NCBI RefSeq assembly: GCF_014196115.1
Contig: NZ_JACIDB010000004.1
Coordinates: 62,001 to 126,000, forward strand
Source: Sphingomonas aquatilis
GTDB taxonomy: Bacteria > Pseudomonadota > Alphaproteobacteria > Sphingomonadales > Sphingomonadaceae
Length of the DNA: 64,000 nucleotides
Direction: 5' to 3'
The notes under the pieces are model-generated. The model was not told the origin of the DNA. It saw only the letters and a program-made list of their open reading frames with translations, and searched no databases. The position numbers and the translations under genes were made by a program. The first letter of the stretch is position 1. Each line of letters opens with the position of its first letter. This document shows, in pieces, positions 8,983 to 18,014 of this stretch.

Positions 8983-9893
8983 AGCTGCGTCCCCGATCGT
9001 ACCGGGAAGCCACGCAGCATCTCCTCCGCGCTCGTCACGCCGCGCCCGGCGCGCTGCACCAGCGTCGGGCGGATCGCACCGTCGCCGCATGCGATCGTCA
9101 GCGCCGCGTCCACCGTTGTCCCCTCGCCGCCGGGGAAGGAGAAGGGCAGCACCTCGGCAGCGAGCAGCTTCACCCGCTCGCCCGCGATCTCCACCCACGC
9201 CCCCGGCGCCGGGTTCATCGCGCGGATCAGCCGCTCGACCTCGACCGCGCTCCTGGTGAAATCGATCCGTGCCTCGGCCTTGTCGATCTTGCGGGCATAG
9301 GTGACGCCGTCCTCGGGCTGCGGCACCGGCGGATGGCCCTCCAGATCGTCAAGCACGTCCACCATCAGCCGCCCGCCCAGCGCCGCCAGCGCATCGGTGA
9401 GCTCGCCCGTGGTCTGCCGCTCGATCGCGACCCGCCCCTCCAGCCGCACGGGGCCGGTATCGAGTCCTGCCTCCATCTGCATGATCCCGACCCCCGTCTC
9501 GGCATCGCCGGCCAGAATCGCGCGCTGCACGGGCGCCGCCCCGCGCCAGCGCGGCAACAGCGAGCCGTGGACGTTGAGGCAGCCATGCTTTGGGGCATCG
9601 AGGATCGCCTGCGGTAACAACAGTCCGTAAGCCGCCACCACCGCCACGTCGGCGTCCAGCGCCGCGAACGCCGCCTGCGCCTCGGCGCCCTTCAGGCTGA
9701 CCGGGTCGTGCACCGGTATGCCTGCCTCTTCGGCGCGCAGTTGGACCGGCGACTTGACCAGTTCGCGCCCGCGCCGACCGCCCGGCCGTGCCGGCTGCGT
9801 ATAGACCGCGACGACCTGATGCCCCGGCGCCGCCAGCACCGCATCCAGCACGTCGCGCGCGAAGGCCGGGGTTCCCATGAAGATGATCCGCAT
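8979..9893 (-). CDS. fmt: Methionyl-tRNA formyltransferase
   Basis: Starting at ATG 9893 this gives 304 residues beginning [12 protein letters not shown], the standard opening of the family; a TTG four codons upstream is possible but not needed. The formyl-folate-binding motif appears as [21 protein letters not shown] and the C-terminal OB-like domain follows. The enzyme formylates initiator Met-tRNA, the counterpart of the nearby deformylase gene def. The start faces recR with 52 bp between the two start codons, so both promoters must sit in that short gap. Downstream it overlaps truA. Confidence 0.93.
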   Translation of the reverse strand: MRIIFMGTPAFARDVLDAVLAAPGHQVVAVYTQPARPGGRRGRELVKSPVQLRAEEAGIPVHDPVSLKGAEAQAAFAALDADVAVVAAYGLLLPQAILDAPKHGCLNVHGSLLPRWRGAAPVQRAILAGDAETGVGIMQMEAGLDTGPVRLEGRVAIERQTTGELTDALAALGGRLMVDVLDDLEGHPPVPQPEDGVTYARKIDKAEARIDFTRSAVEVERLIRAMNPAPGAWVEIAGERVKLLAAEVLPFSFPGGEGTTVDAALTIACGDGAIRPTLVQRAGRGVTSAEEMLRGFPVRSGTQL

Positions 9894-9945
9894 GGGGGCC
9901 TTCAACGCGCTGGCGGGGCAGGGCGCAACCCCCTATCTGTTCCCC

Positions 9946-10542
9946 ATGGCATCCCCCGAAATCGAGGCGCTGACCCAGGCGCTCGCGCGCCTTCCCGGCC
10001 TCGGCCCCCGATCCGCCCGTCGCGCGGTGCTGCACCTGCTGAAGAAGCGCGAGGCCGCGCTGGGCCCGTTGCGCGCCGCGCTGGAGGCGGTGGACGAGCG
10101 GCTTGAAACGTGCGGCATCTGCGGCAACGTAGATACGGCCAACCCCTGCGCGATCTGCGCGGATCCGCGCCGCGATCAACGGTCATTGTGCGTGGTGGAA
10201 GAGGTGGCCGACCTCTGGGCGCTCGAACGCTCGCGCCTGTTTCCGGGCCGCTTTCATGTGCTGGGCGGCCGCCTGTCGGCGCTCGAGGGCGTCCGCCCCG
10301 AAGACCTCGCCATCGACGCGCTCGTCGCCCGGATCGAGGCGGGCGGCATTGACGAGGTCGTTCTCGCGATGAACGCCACGCTGGAGGGGCAGACGACGGC
10401 CCATTATCTCGCCGACCGGATCGAGCGCTTTCCCGTCCGCGTCACCCAACTCGCGCACGGCCTGCCGGTCGGCGGCGAACTCGACTATCTCGACGAGGGC
10501 ACACTGGCGCAGGCGCTGCGCGCAAGACGGCCGGTCGCCTGA
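9946..10542 (+). CDS. recR: Recombination mediator protein RecR
   Basis: The ATG at 9946 gives 198 residues, the family length, and starts [18 protein letters not shown]; frames extended further upstream would run into fmt. The helix-hairpin-helix region [13 protein letters not shown], the zinc finger [16 protein letters not shown] and the Toprim-type core ([28 protein letters not shown]) are all present. RecR acts with RecO and RecF in loading RecA at gaps. dnaX and the YbaB gene, its partners in many genomes, are not adjacent here. Confidence 0.93.
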   Translation: MASPEIEALTQALARLPGLGPRSARRAVLHLLKKREAALGPLRAALEAVDERLETCGICGNVDTANPCAICADPRRDQRSLCVVEEVADLWALERSRLFPGRFHVLGGRLSALEGVRPEDLAIDALVARIEAGGIDEVVLAMNATLEGQTTAHYLADRIERFPVRVTQLAHGLPVGGELDYLDEGTLAQALRARRPVA

Positions 10543-10561
10543 TTGCGAGGTCACCCCAATC

Positions 10562-10590
10562 TTGACGGCAAACGCCCCGGGACCTAGCTC
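10562..10590 (+). promoter_or_regulatory. Candidate housekeeping promoter of def
   Basis: TTGACGG (10562-10568), 14 bp, then CCTAGCTC (10583-10590). The housekeeping consensus described for Caulobacter is TTGACGS-N10-14-GCTANAWC, so the -35 is perfect and the -10 agrees at six of eight positions. Transcription would begin within a few bases of the def ATG at 10597, implying a leaderless or nearly leaderless message. Confidence 0.4.
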
Positions 10591-10596
10591 CGCGCG

Positions 10597-11115
10597 ATGG
10601 CAGTTCTTCCCATCGTCGAAATTCCCGATCCGCGTCTGCGCCTGATCTCCAAGCCCGTCGAATCGATCACCGATGAAACGCGCGCCTTCGTGCAGGACAT
10701 GATCGACACGATGTACGATGCGCATGGCATTGGCCTCGCCGCGATCCAGGTCGGCGTCGACCAGCGCATTCTCGTCATCGACCTGCAGGAGGAAAAGGAC
10801 GAGGACGACAAGCCGATCAAGGCGCCCAAGGCCTATATCAACCCCGAAGTCCTGTCGGTCAGCGACGAGACGAGCACCTATAACGAAGGCTGCCTGTCGA
10901 TCCCCGAACAGTACGCCGACGTCCAGCGCCCCGCATCGTGCCGCGTCCGCTGGCAGGATGAGACCGGCGGCGCCCATGAGGAAGAGCTGACCGGCCTGCT
11001 CGCCACCTGCATGCAGCACGAGATCGACCATCTGAACGGGGTGCTATTCATCGACCATATCAGCCGCCTGAAGCGCGACATGGTGCTCAAGAAGCTGGCG
11101 AAGGCACGCCGCTGA
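10597..11115 (+). CDS. def: Peptide deformylase
   Basis: A 172-residue deformylase with all three family motifs: [10 protein letters not shown] (motif 1), EGCLSIPEQ with the metal-binding Cys (motif 2) and [17 protein letters not shown] with the two His ligands and catalytic Glu (motif 3). It removes the formyl group from new proteins. An acidic insert (EEKDEDDKP) lies between beta strands, a common alphaproteobacterial feature. It may be expressed from the promoter at 10562 with almost no leader; no clear Shine-Dalgarno is seen. Confidence 0.95.
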   Translation: MAVLPIVEIPDPRLRLISKPVESITDETRAFVQDMIDTMYDAHGIGLAAIQVGVDQRILVIDLQEEKDEDDKPIKAPKAYINPEVLSVSDETSTYNEGCLSIPEQYADVQRPASCRVRWQDETGGAHEEELTGLLATCMQHEIDHLNGVLFIDHISRLKRDMVLKKLAKARR

Positions 11116-11137
11116 CCGAAGCCGGCCGGCGCGACGG

Positions 11138-11470
11138 TCACGCCGGCTGCATCACCGCCAGCACATGTCCGTCCGGGTCGGCGAGGTGAAAGCGCCGGCC
11201 GCCCGGAAAGGCGAAGATCGGCACGGTTACGCGCCCGCCCGCCGCCTCGACCGCAGCGAGGGCCGCCTCCAGATCGTCCACCTCGATCACCGGCAGCGGC
11301 GCCACGACGCGATCCGGTGCCGCATCCAGCCCTACATCGGTATCGCCGCTGGTCGTCGCGGCATAGTCCGGCCCGTAATCGGTGAAGGTCCAGCCTAAGG
11401 CCTCGGCGTAGAACGCCTTGGCCCGCGCGCAATCACCCACCGGTAGCTCGAGATAGTTCAGACGCGCCAT
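11138..11470 (-). CDS. VOC (glyoxalase/bleomycin-resistance fold) family protein
   Basis: A 110-residue single-domain VOC protein. It opens with RLNYLELPVGDCARAKAFY, the first metal-site strand and helix pattern, continues with EVDDLEAALAAVEAAGGRV, and ends GRRFHLADPDGHVLAVMQP. Proteins of this size form dimers with paired beta-alpha-beta modules that bind a metal or small molecule. The substrate cannot be deduced. It converges with def (22 bp between stops) and is divergent from the radical SAM gene at 11526. Confidence 0.85.
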   Translation of the reverse strand: MARLNYLELPVGDCARAKAFYAEALGWTFTDYGPDYAATTSGDTDVGLDAAPDRVVAPLPVIEVDDLEAALAAVEAAGGRVTVPIFAFPGGRRFHLADPDGHVLAVMQPA

Positions 11471-11525
11471 CGAATCCTCCCATTTCGTTCTTGATACGTT
11501 CTACACGTGCGCCTAGCCTTAGGCA

Positions 11526-12605
11526 ATGGCCGGTCCCAAGTCCCGACGCGCCGTCCGCGGCGCGACGCTCAACAGCGAAAGCCGCCGCTTCAACCTGCCG
11601 CAGGTGGAGGCGGACGGCGACTGGCTGGACGCGCGCGAGGAGATCGACGGCGAAGCGCCACCGCTGCGCACCAGCGTGACGATCGAACAGCCCCGCACGA
11701 TCATCAGCCGAAACGCCTCGCCCGACGTCGGCTTCGATCGCTCGATCAACCCGTATCGTGGCTGCGAGCACGGTTGCATCTATTGCTTCGCACGGCCGAC
11801 GCATGCCTTTCACGATCTATCGCCCGGTCTCGATTTCGAAAGCCGGCTGTTCGCCAAGCCACAGGCGGCGGAGCTGCTCCGCGCCGAACTGGGCAAGCCC
11901 GGCTATGCCGTCGCGCCGATCGCGCTCGGCACCAACACCGACCCCTATCAGCCGATCGAGAGCGATTGGCGGATCACCCGCGCCGTGCTGGAGGTGCTGC
12001 GCGAGACGCGGCATCCGCTGACGATCACGACGAAATCAGACCGTGTGGTCCGCGATATCGACCTGCTGGCCCCGATGGCTGCCGAGGGGCTGGCGGCGGT
12101 TGCAGTGTCGATCACCTCGCTCGATCCGCGTGTCGCCATGACGATCGAACCGCGCGCGCCGCATCCCGAACGGCGGCTGAAGGCGGTGCGCGCGCTCGCC
12201 GATGCGGGCGTACCGGTCTATGTCTCGATCGCGCCCGTGATCCCCGCCATCACCGATCATGAGATCGAGCATCTGGTCGAACGTGCGGCAGGGGCGGGCG
12301 CCCGCGCGTGCTTCTTCATCCCCGTCCGCTTGCCGCACGAGGTCGCGCCGCTGTTTCGTGCCTGGCTCGACACCCACTTCCCCGATCGGGCGGGCAAGGT
12401 GATGGCGACGATCCAGAGCCTGCGCGGCGGCCGCGACAACGATCCCGGTTTCTTCACGCGTATGCAGGGGGCAGGGCCATGGGCCGAGCTGATGCGCACC
12501 CGTTTCGCCATCGCCTGCCGCAAGCACGGCCTCGCCAATCGCGGCGTGACGCTCCGCACCGACCTGTTCCGCCCGCCGGCCGGTCCGCAGGGCGAGCTGT
12601 TCTGA
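11526..12605 (+). CDS. PA0069-family radical SAM protein
   Basis: A 359-residue radical SAM enzyme. The cluster motif CxxxCxYC is seen in NPYRGCEHGCIYCFARPTH, with the next blocks IALGTNTDPYQPIES and TITTKSDRVVRDIDLL matching the family often named PA0069/Rv2578c, which resembles the spore photoproduct lyase superfamily. The N terminus has a 60-residue leader with the SESRRFNLP stretch. The reaction of the family is not established. It stands alone: 55 bp after the divergent VOC gene start and followed by a repeat-containing gap. Confidence 0.85.
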   Translation: MAGPKSRRAVRGATLNSESRRFNLPQVEADGDWLDAREEIDGEAPPLRTSVTIEQPRTIISRNASPDVGFDRSINPYRGCEHGCIYCFARPTHAFHDLSPGLDFESRLFAKPQAAELLRAELGKPGYAVAPIALGTNTDPYQPIESDWRITRAVLEVLRETRHPLTITTKSDRVVRDIDLLAPMAAEGLAAVAVSITSLDPRVAMTIEPRAPHPERRLKAVRALADAGVPVYVSIAPVIPAITDHEIEHLVERAAGAGARACFFIPVRLPHEVAPLFRAWLDTHFPDRAGKVMATIQSLRGGRDNDPGFFTRMQGAGPWAELMRTRFAIACRKHGLANRGVTLRTDLFRPPAGPQGELF

Positions 12606-12630
12606 CGGGGGGCAGTGCCAAGCAATCCTC

Positions 12631-12822
12631 GTCACCCCGGACCTGATCCGGGGTCCCGCTATTGCTCCGGGCGCGTTGAGAAAGAAGCGGGATCCCGGCT
12701 CAAGGCCGGATGACGGGGCGTTTTGGGGGGGGCTGCCCGTAGCGTCGCGGAGACATCGTGACACGCCCGTTATCCTCATAAGAGCCCTCCTCGTCACCCC
12801 GGACTTGATCCGGGGTCCCGCT
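12631..12822. repeat. REP-like palindromes in the 12606-12959 gap
   Basis: The 354-bp gap between the radical SAM gene and the membrane protein gene holds three copies of a short palindromic repeat. Copy 1 (12631-12660) reads GTCACCCCGGACC then TGATCCGGGGTCCCGCT. It is answered by an inverted, diverged copy at 12686-12715 ending CCGGATGACG, so the two form a pair. A third copy (12793-12822) stands without a partner. The same family occurs near 28.6-29.7, 37.2 and 44.1 kb. The rest of the gap shows no ORF or RNA gene that I can support. Confidence 0.85.
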
Positions 12823-12959
12823 TTTACCCCGACCGCGGTAAACAACGAAGCGTGCGTCCGCCCTACGCCGGGACAACAGGCAAAGTCCTGCCGACGCAAC
12901 GCCATCGCTCCCGACTCCGTTAGGCACCCGCTAACCATAACAGGCGCATCGGGAAGACC

Positions 12960-14375
12960 ATGACCTCGCGCCGCATCTGGCTGATCCTCGTGCTCGTCGC
13001 GCTGGCGCTGCGGCTGCCCGATATCGGCAACCCGCTCGTCGATCTCGACGAACAGATGTACCTGCTCGTCGGCCAGCGGATGTGGGACGGCGCGATTCCC
13101 TATGTCGACATCTGGGATCGCAAGCCGATCGGTCTGTTCCTGATCTACGCCGCCAGTGCCGCGCTGCCGATCGACGCGATCGTCGCCTATCATCTCGTCG
13201 CGCTGGCCGCGGCGGTGGCGACGGCGGGATGCATCGCGATGCTGGTGCGCACCTTTGCCGGACCGAAAGCCGCGCTCGCTGGCGGCATCCTGTACCTCGT
13301 TTGGCTGTCGCTGATCGGCGGGCGCGGCGGGCAATCGCCGGTGTTCTACGACTTGCCGATGGTGCTGGCCGCGTGGCTGACCTGGCAGATGCTGGCGGGC
13401 CAGCGCCGCGGCGGAGTCGCGGCGATGCTGCTGGTCGGCGTTGCGCTCCAGATCAAGCCGACCGTGGTGTTCGAAGGCGGGTTCTTCGGTGTGACGCTGC
13501 TGGTGGCGTCATGGCGCCACCACCGCAGTCACGCACGCGTCGCTCGGGACGCCGCGGTCTACGCATTCGCCGCCTTGCTCCCGACCCTGATAGCGGCGGG
13601 TGCCTATGCCGCCATGGGGCAGGGTGACGCCTGGTGGTTCGCCAACGTCCAGTCGATCTTCCTACGGCGCCTGACGCCCGGCGATCCGATCGCGGCGCGG
13701 CTGATCGGCGCCGTCGTCGTGCTGCTAGTGCCGTTCGGCCTGGCGGTGCGCGGTCTCACAATGCACCATGGGCAGCGCCGCTGGTTCCTCGCCGGCTGGC
13801 TGGCGAGCGCCACCATCGGCTGGCTGCTCGTCCCACCCTATTTCAACCATTATGCGCTGCCGCTGCTGGTCCCCCTCGCGGTCGCGGCCGGCATCGCGCT
13901 CGATCGCCCCGCGCTGCGCTGGCTGGCCGCGCTGGCCGGTGCGGTGATGTTGTATCTGAGCGGTTATCCGCATGGGGGCGAGACCGCGACGATCCGTCAC
14001 CAGCTCGCATCGCTCGCCACCGCCTTCGGGCAGGATCGCGATCATGGGTGCCCCTTCGTGTTCGATGCGCCGCCCGCGCTCTACACCGCGGCCCACGCCT
14101 GTCTGCCGACCCGCTATGCCTTTCCGCCGCATTTGGTCGAGCCAAGCGAAGCGGGCGCGATCGGCGTCGATCCGCGTCGCGAGCTGGCCCGGATCCTCGC
14201 CGCAAGACCCCCTGCCATCGCCGTCGGTCGACCCGATGCGATGATCCACGCGACGCTGGTCAAGGACTATTACCCGGTCGCGCGGGCGCTGGGCATCACC
14301 ATCTATCGCCGCGCCGATCTGTCGCACGTGACGGATAGGTCCGGCGCATCCGTGCGTTCTCCCGTCCCGCACTGA
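12960..14375 (+). CDS. Polytopic membrane glycosyltransferase-like protein (GT39/ArnT type)
   Basis: A 471-residue integral membrane protein with about ten hydrophobic segments. After the first membrane helix comes NPLVDLDEQMYLLVGQRMWDGAIPYVD, the acidic-pair loop typical of lipid-linked-sugar glycosyltransferases of the GT39/GT83 group, followed by WDRKPIGLFL. The C-terminal 130 residues are soluble and contain LVKDYYPVARALGITIYRR. Such proteins transfer sugars from polyprenyl phosphate to proteins or lipids on the outer face of the inner membrane. The acceptor is unknown, and no other cell-envelope sugar gene is adjacent. Confidence 0.7.
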   Translation: MTSRRIWLILVLVALALRLPDIGNPLVDLDEQMYLLVGQRMWDGAIPYVDIWDRKPIGLFLIYAASAALPIDAIVAYHLVALAAAVATAGCIAMLVRTFAGPKAALAGGILYLVWLSLIGGRGGQSPVFYDLPMVLAAWLTWQMLAGQRRGGVAAMLLVGVALQIKPTVVFEGGFFGVTLLVASWRHHRSHARVARDAAVYAFAALLPTLIAAGAYAAMGQGDAWWFANVQSIFLRRLTPGDPIAARLIGAVVVLLVPFGLAVRGLTMHHGQRRWFLAGWLASATIGWLLVPPYFNHYALPLLVPLAVAAGIALDRPALRWLAALAGAVMLYLSGYPHGGETATIRHQLASLATAFGQDRDHGCPFVFDAPPALYTAAHACLPTRYAFPPHLVEPSEAGAIGVDPRRELARILAARPPAIAVGRPDAMIHATLVKDYYPVARALGITIYRRADLSHVTDRSGASVRSPVPH

Positions 14376-14396
14376 TGCGGCCGGCAGGAGCGCAGC

Positions 14397-14513
14397 ATGA
14401 CCGATCCCGACACGCCCGAACCCACCGAACGCCCTGACGGCGGAGTGCCCGATACCAGCGTCCCTGACGAATCGGGTGCCGGCTACGGCAATCACGGCGA
14501 CGCGGACGACTGA
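14397..14513 (+). CDS. Acidic 38-residue small ORF
   Basis: Twenty-one base pairs after the membrane protein gene a short ORF starts at ATG 14397, preceded by GGCAGGAGC, a good Shine-Dalgarno at 8-9 bp spacing, and ends just before a strong terminator. The product has 38 residues, is rich in Asp, Pro and Gly and very acidic (DTPEPTERPDGG at the start, GNHGDADD at the end), and is probably disordered. The Shine-Dalgarno and the placement before the terminator argue that it is translated; no function is known. Confidence 0.5.
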   Translation: MTDPDTPEPTERPDGGVPDTSVPDESGAGYGNHGDADD

Positions 14514-14524
14514 TCGCCGACACG

Positions 14525-14562
14525 AAAAAGGCCCGGACGCGCGACGCATCCGGGCCTTTTTT
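14525..14562. terminator. Bidirectional intrinsic terminator
   Basis: GGCCCGGACGC (14530-14540) pairs with GCATCCGGGCC with one wobble position, and the hairpin is flanked by A5 on the left and T6 on the right. It can therefore stop both the rightward small-ORF transcript and the leftward icd transcript, which converge here. Confidence 0.9.
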
Positions 14563-14580
14563 AGTCGTTAGACGACGGGC

Positions 14581-15801
14581 TTACGCCCAGTTCGCCATCT
14601 TCTGCTCGAGGTTCGAACGCACCGCCTCGAAGAACTGCTCGGTCGTCATCCAGGGCTGATCCGGGCCGATCAGGATCGCGAGATCCTTGGTCATCTGGCC
14701 GTTCTCCACGCATTCGATGCAGACGCGCTCCAGCGTCTCCGCGAAACGGACGACGTCCGGCGTGTTGTCGAACTTGCCGCGATACTTCAGGCCGCCGGTC
14801 CAGGCGAAGATCGACGCGATCGGGTTGGTCGACGTCGCCTTGCCCTGCTGGTGCTGGCGATAGTGACGCGTGACGGTGCCGTGCGCCGCTTCCGCCTCGA
14901 CCGTCTTGCCGTCCGGGGTCAGCAGCACCGAGGTCATCAGACCCAGCGAGCCGAAGCCCTGCGCGACCTGGTCCGACTGCACGTCGCCGTCATAGTTCTT
15001 GCACGCCCACACGAACTCGCCGTTCCACTTCAGCGCCGATGCGACCATGTCGTCGATCAGGCGGTGTTCGTAGACGATGCCCGCTTCCTTGAACTTGTCC
15101 TTGAATTCGGCCTCGAACACCTCGGCGAACAGGTCCTTGAAGCGGCCGTCATAGGCCTTCAGGATCGTGTTCTTGGTGCTGAGGTACACCGGCCACTTCA
15201 GGTTCAGGCCGTAATGCATCGACGCACGGGCGAAATCGCGGATCGAATCGTCCAGGTTGTACATGCCCATCGCGACGCCCGACGACGGGAACTGGAAGAC
15301 TTCTTCGTCGATCACGGTGCCGTCTTCGCCTTCGAAGACCAGGCGCAGCTTGCCCGGGCCCGGAACGCGGAAATCGGTCGCCTTATACTGATCGCCGAAC
15401 GCGTGACGGCCGACGACGATCGGGTGCGTCCAGCCCGGGATCAGGCGGGGGACGTTCTTGATCACGATCGGCTCGCGGAACACCACGCCGCCCAGGATGT
15501 TGCGGATCGTGCCGTTCGGCGACTTCCACATCTTCTTCAGGCCGAATTCCTCGACGCGCGCTTCGTCGGGGGTGATCGTCGCGCACTTCACCGCGACGCC
15601 GTACTTCTGCGTCGCCTTGGCGGCATCGACCGTCACCTTGTCCTCGGTGGCGTCGCGGTGCTCGACGCCGAGGTCGTAATAATCGAGCTGGATGTCGAGA
15701 TACGGCTTAATGAGGCGTTCGCGGATCCATTCCCAGATGATGCGCGTCATTTCGTCGCCGTCGATCTCCACGACGGGCGTCTTCACCTGAATCTTGGCCA
15801 T
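14581..15801 (-). CDS. icd: NADP-dependent isocitrate dehydrogenase
   Basis: The ATG at 15801 is preceded by GGAAGAG on the coding strand and opens [20 protein letters not shown], so the longer frame upstream is discarded; the product has 406 residues. It is the homodimeric, eukaryotic-like type of isocitrate dehydrogenase: substrate residues in [12 protein letters not shown] and the Arg of [17 protein letters not shown], metal ligands around [16 protein letters not shown], and the NADP region [16 protein letters not shown]. It converts isocitrate to 2-oxoglutarate in the TCA cycle, competing with the glyoxylate shunt whose malate synthase lies at 48.3 kb. Confidence 0.95.
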   Translation of the reverse strand: MAKIQVKTPVVEIDGDEMTRIIWEWIRERLIKPYLDIQLDYYDLGVEHRDATEDKVTVDAAKATQKYGVAVKCATITPDEARVEEFGLKKMWKSPNGTIRNILGGVVFREPIVIKNVPRLIPGWTHPIVVGRHAFGDQYKATDFRVPGPGKLRLVFEGEDGTVIDEEVFQFPSSGVAMGMYNLDDSIRDFARASMHYGLNLKWPVYLSTKNTILKAYDGRFKDLFAEVFEAEFKDKFKEAGIVYEHRLIDDMVASALKWNGEFVWACKNYDGDVQSDQVAQGFGSLGLMTSVLLTPDGKTVEAEAAHGTVTRHYRQHQQGKATSTNPIASIFAWTGGLKYRGKFDNTPDVVRFAETLERVCIECVENGQMTKDLAILIGPDQPWMTTEQFFEAVRSNLEQKMANWA

Positions 15802-15928
15802 ATGCTCTTCCTGCAAGGGGAGTTTGCGTGTGCGTCTAGGCACAAGCGCCACGCGGATCAACCACCGGTACGCGCCTTCCGCCCGAGAGCGTTGTGTTGC
15901 AGGAACGTCACGGTTACACCTGCGCGTT

Positions 15929-16660
15929 ATGTCATCGCTTGAAAAGCCTCCCCACACGCCGCTGCCGACGACGACCGTCAAGTGGCGCTTCCCCTCGGTT
16001 CACCCCGAAGGACACAAATACGCCGCCATTGCCCTGGGCATCACGTTGCTCGGCACGGTGCTCACCAAGGTGCTGTTCTGGCCGCTGCTCGCAGTCGTCG
16101 TCTGGGTGCTCACCTTCTTCCGCGATCCCGTGCGCACGACGCCGACGGGCGAGGGGCTGATCATCGCGCCCGCCGACGGCCTCGTCACGATGATCCAGAA
16201 GGTGCCGGTGCCGCGCGAGCTGGTCGGCGACCTCGGCGATGCGCCGCTCACCCGCGTGTCGATCTTCATGTCGGTGTTCGACGTCCACATCAATCGCACG
16301 CCGATCGCCGGCACGATCCGCCAGGTCGTCTATATCAGCGGCAAGTTCCTCAACGCCGATCTCGACAAGGCATCGGATGAGAACGAACGCCAGCATATCG
16401 TCGTCGAAGGTCGCGACGGTCGCCGCATCGGCTTTACCCAGATCGCCGGACTCGTCGCGCGCCGCATCGTACCCTTCGTCAAGCCGGGCGACATGGTTGC
16501 GATCGGCCAGCGTATCGGCCTGATCCGCTTCGGCAGCCGTGTCGACGTCTTCCTGCCAGACGATATTATCCCGCAGGTGACGCTCGGCCAGCGTTCAATC
16601 GCTGGTGAAACCGTCATCGGCCGCGTCGGCGGCGTGCCCGTCACCGGCATCGCCCAGTAA
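15929..16660 (+). CDS. psd: Phosphatidylserine decarboxylase proenzyme, short type
   Basis: ATG 15929 gives 243 residues; upstream extension would run into the icd promoter region. One or two membrane helices lie near residues 30-55 ([20 protein letters not shown]). The core has [30 protein letters not shown], and the self-cleavage site Gly-Ser in [12 protein letters not shown], where the pyruvoyl cofactor forms. It makes phosphatidylethanolamine from phosphatidylserine. The stop overlaps the pssA start by one base (TAATG), so substrate-making and substrate-using enzymes are translationally coupled. Confidence 0.93.
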   Translation: MSSLEKPPHTPLPTTTVKWRFPSVHPEGHKYAAIALGITLLGTVLTKVLFWPLLAVVVWVLTFFRDPVRTTPTGEGLIIAPADGLVTMIQKVPVPRELVGDLGDAPLTRVSIFMSVFDVHINRTPIAGTIRQVVYISGKFLNADLDKASDENERQHIVVEGRDGRRIGFTQIAGLVARRIVPFVKPGDMVAIGQRIGLIRFGSRVDVFLPDDIIPQVTLGQRSIAGETVIGRVGGVPVTGIAQ

Positions 16661-17505
16661 TGGACGATTCGTCGGAGCAGCGCCCCCCGCTGTCGCAGGG
16701 CCGGTTCGCCGGCCGTCGCCTGCCTCGCCGCCCGCGGGGCCTGCCGCTGCGCGCGGTGGCGCCCAATGCGGTCACTGCTCTTGCGCTATGTTCGGGCCTC
16801 AGCGGCGTCCGGTTTGCGATCGGCGGCGAATGGCAGAGCGCCGTCGCGATGATCATGATCGCCGGTGTGCTCGACGGTCTCGACGGCCGTATCGCGCGCA
16901 TGCTGCACGGCGAAAGCCGCTTCGGTGCCGAACTCGATTCGCTGTCCGACGCCATTTCCTTCGGCGTGGCGCCGGCGCTGATCCTCTACCTCTGGTCGCT
17001 CGCCGCACTACCCCGCATCGGCTGGATCAGCGCATTGGTGCTGGCGGTGTTCTGCGCTTTGCGCCTCGCCCGCTTCAACGCAAAGATCGATGAGACAGAT
17101 CAACCGCACAAATCGGCGGGGTTCTTGACCGGTGTTCCTGCACCTGCCGGGGCAGGCCTCGCTATGCTACCGATGTATTTCTGGTTTTGGACCGACGAGC
17201 CGATCTTTACGTCACCGTGGCTCGTTGCTCTCTGGGTCGCGTTCGTCGCGCTACTGATGGTGTCGAGCGTGGCGACCTTCTCGTGGACCTCGCTCCGCCT
17301 CCGCCGCACCGTGCGGTTCGAAGCGATCGCGGCGGTGGTCTTCCTGGGCGCTGCGCTTGTGTCGGCCCCGTGGCACACGCTCAGCGTGATCTGCCTCGGC
17401 TATCTGCTGACCATTCCGTTCAGTATCGCCAGCTACGCCCGGGTTAGGCGGCTGCGCGCAACCGGCGAACGGCCGCGGGCACCGGAGCCGACGCCCAGCG
17501 CCTGA
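16660..17505 (+). CDS. pssA: CDP-diacylglycerol--serine O-phosphatidyltransferase
   Basis: A 281-residue polytopic membrane enzyme with the CDP-alcohol phosphotransferase signature DGxxAR-x8-GxxxDxxxD, seen as LDGLDGRIARMLHGE followed by FGAELDSLSD. A basic proline/arginine-rich N terminus precedes the first membrane helix, and about eight hydrophobic segments follow. It makes phosphatidylserine from CDP-diacylglycerol and serine, the substrate of the preceding psd. The final 20 residues are basic and proline-rich and overlap the 3' end of the convergent small gene at 17444. Confidence 0.93.
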   Translation: MDDSSEQRPPLSQGRFAGRRLPRRPRGLPLRAVAPNAVTALALCSGLSGVRFAIGGEWQSAVAMIMIAGVLDGLDGRIARMLHGESRFGAELDSLSDAISFGVAPALILYLWSLAALPRIGWISALVLAVFCALRLARFNAKIDETDQPHKSAGFLTGVPAPAGAGLAMLPMYFWFWTDEPIFTSPWLVALWVAFVALLMVSSVATFSWTSLRLRRTVRFEAIAAVVFLGAALVSAPWHTLSVICLGYLLTIPFSIASYARVRRLRATGERPRAPEPTPSA

Positions 17506-17680
17506 CGGCGATGCGGCGCTCGGCATGGGCGAGCTGCGAGAGCGGCGTGAATGCCGGTTCGATATGGCCGGAGGCGAGGCGGGCGATGCGGCGCCATTGC
17601 GGCGCGATGGTGGCGATCATCACCCCGGCCGCCGCCAGAAACGCGCCTACGAACACCAGACCGGACAGCACTGCAACCAT
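17444..17680 (-). CDS. Small single-pass membrane protein, unknown
   Basis: A 78-residue ORF from ATG 17680, with GGGAG 8 bp upstream on the coding strand. Residues 1-25 form one hydrophobic helix (LSGLVFVGAFLAAAGVMIA), followed by a basic tail rich in Arg and Ala with PLSQLAHAERRIAVRRW. The 3' end overlaps pssA by about 60 bp in the convergent direction. I do not recognise a family. The good Shine-Dalgarno, the membrane segment and the long upstream gap with a perfect FNR-type box favour a real gene. Confidence 0.55.
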   Translation of the reverse strand: MVAVLSGLVFVGAFLAAAGVMIATIAPQWRRIARLASGHIEPAFTPLSQLAHAERRIAVRRWASAPVPAAVRRLRAAA

Positions 17681-17790
17681 CGAACCAACTCCCTCGCAGG
17701 GTTGCAAGCACCCTGTGGATAACTCGCTAAACCCATGTTTTATCGGTGAGTTCCCATAAACGTCTGATTTTCGCCCATTTCGGCCCCTTG

Positions 17791-17804
17791 TTGATCTCCA
17801 TCAA
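17791..17804. promoter_or_regulatory. Perfect FNR/FixK-type box
   Basis: TTGATCTCCATCAA matches the TTGAT-N4-ATCAA consensus of FNR/FixK-type oxygen regulators at all ten fixed positions. It lies inside CCCCTTG...CAAGGGG, which can also fold as a hairpin. It is 111 bp before the start of the leftward small membrane protein gene and about 210 bp before rpsB, so either could be the target; no Crp/Fnr regulator gene is in the window. Confidence 0.5.
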
Positions 17805-17818
17805 GGGGCGGCGTGGGC

Positions 17819-17846
17819 TTGGGTCACCGTATGAACCCTGTATGTT
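17819..17846 (+). promoter_or_regulatory. Candidate rpsB promoter and start of leader
   Basis: TTGGGT (17819-17824), 16 bp, TATGTT (17841-17846) is the best sigma-70-like pair in the 334-bp gap 17681-18014. It would give a leader of about 160 bases before rpsB. In many bacteria rpsB messages carry a long structured leader bound by S2, so the length is in keeping, but I cannot demonstrate the fold. Nothing else is evident in the gap except the FNR-type box. Confidence 0.35.
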
Positions 17847-18014
17847 CCATCTACGTTCTATGTGTCAAGCTGATGTTCCGGCTTGCACCGGCGCGTGGCT
17901 TTCGCTAAGGGCGCGCTCCTCAACCCCGCATGGGAGGCTTCATAGCCCGGTGCGCGTGGCCGAATGGTCGCCGTCATCCGCTTCCCAGAGGCATTAACCG
18001 GAAGGACTTATCCT

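Noticed and set aside
11116..11150. Hairpin between def and the VOC gene (AGCCGG...CCGGCT)
   Set aside because: There is no T-run on either side and the stem is interrupted, so it is not convincing as a terminator.
15902..15928. GGAAC...CGTT before psd resembling an EcfG promoter
   Set aside because: The spacing is 18 bp and the putative -10 touches the ATG at 15929, so transcription would begin inside the gene.
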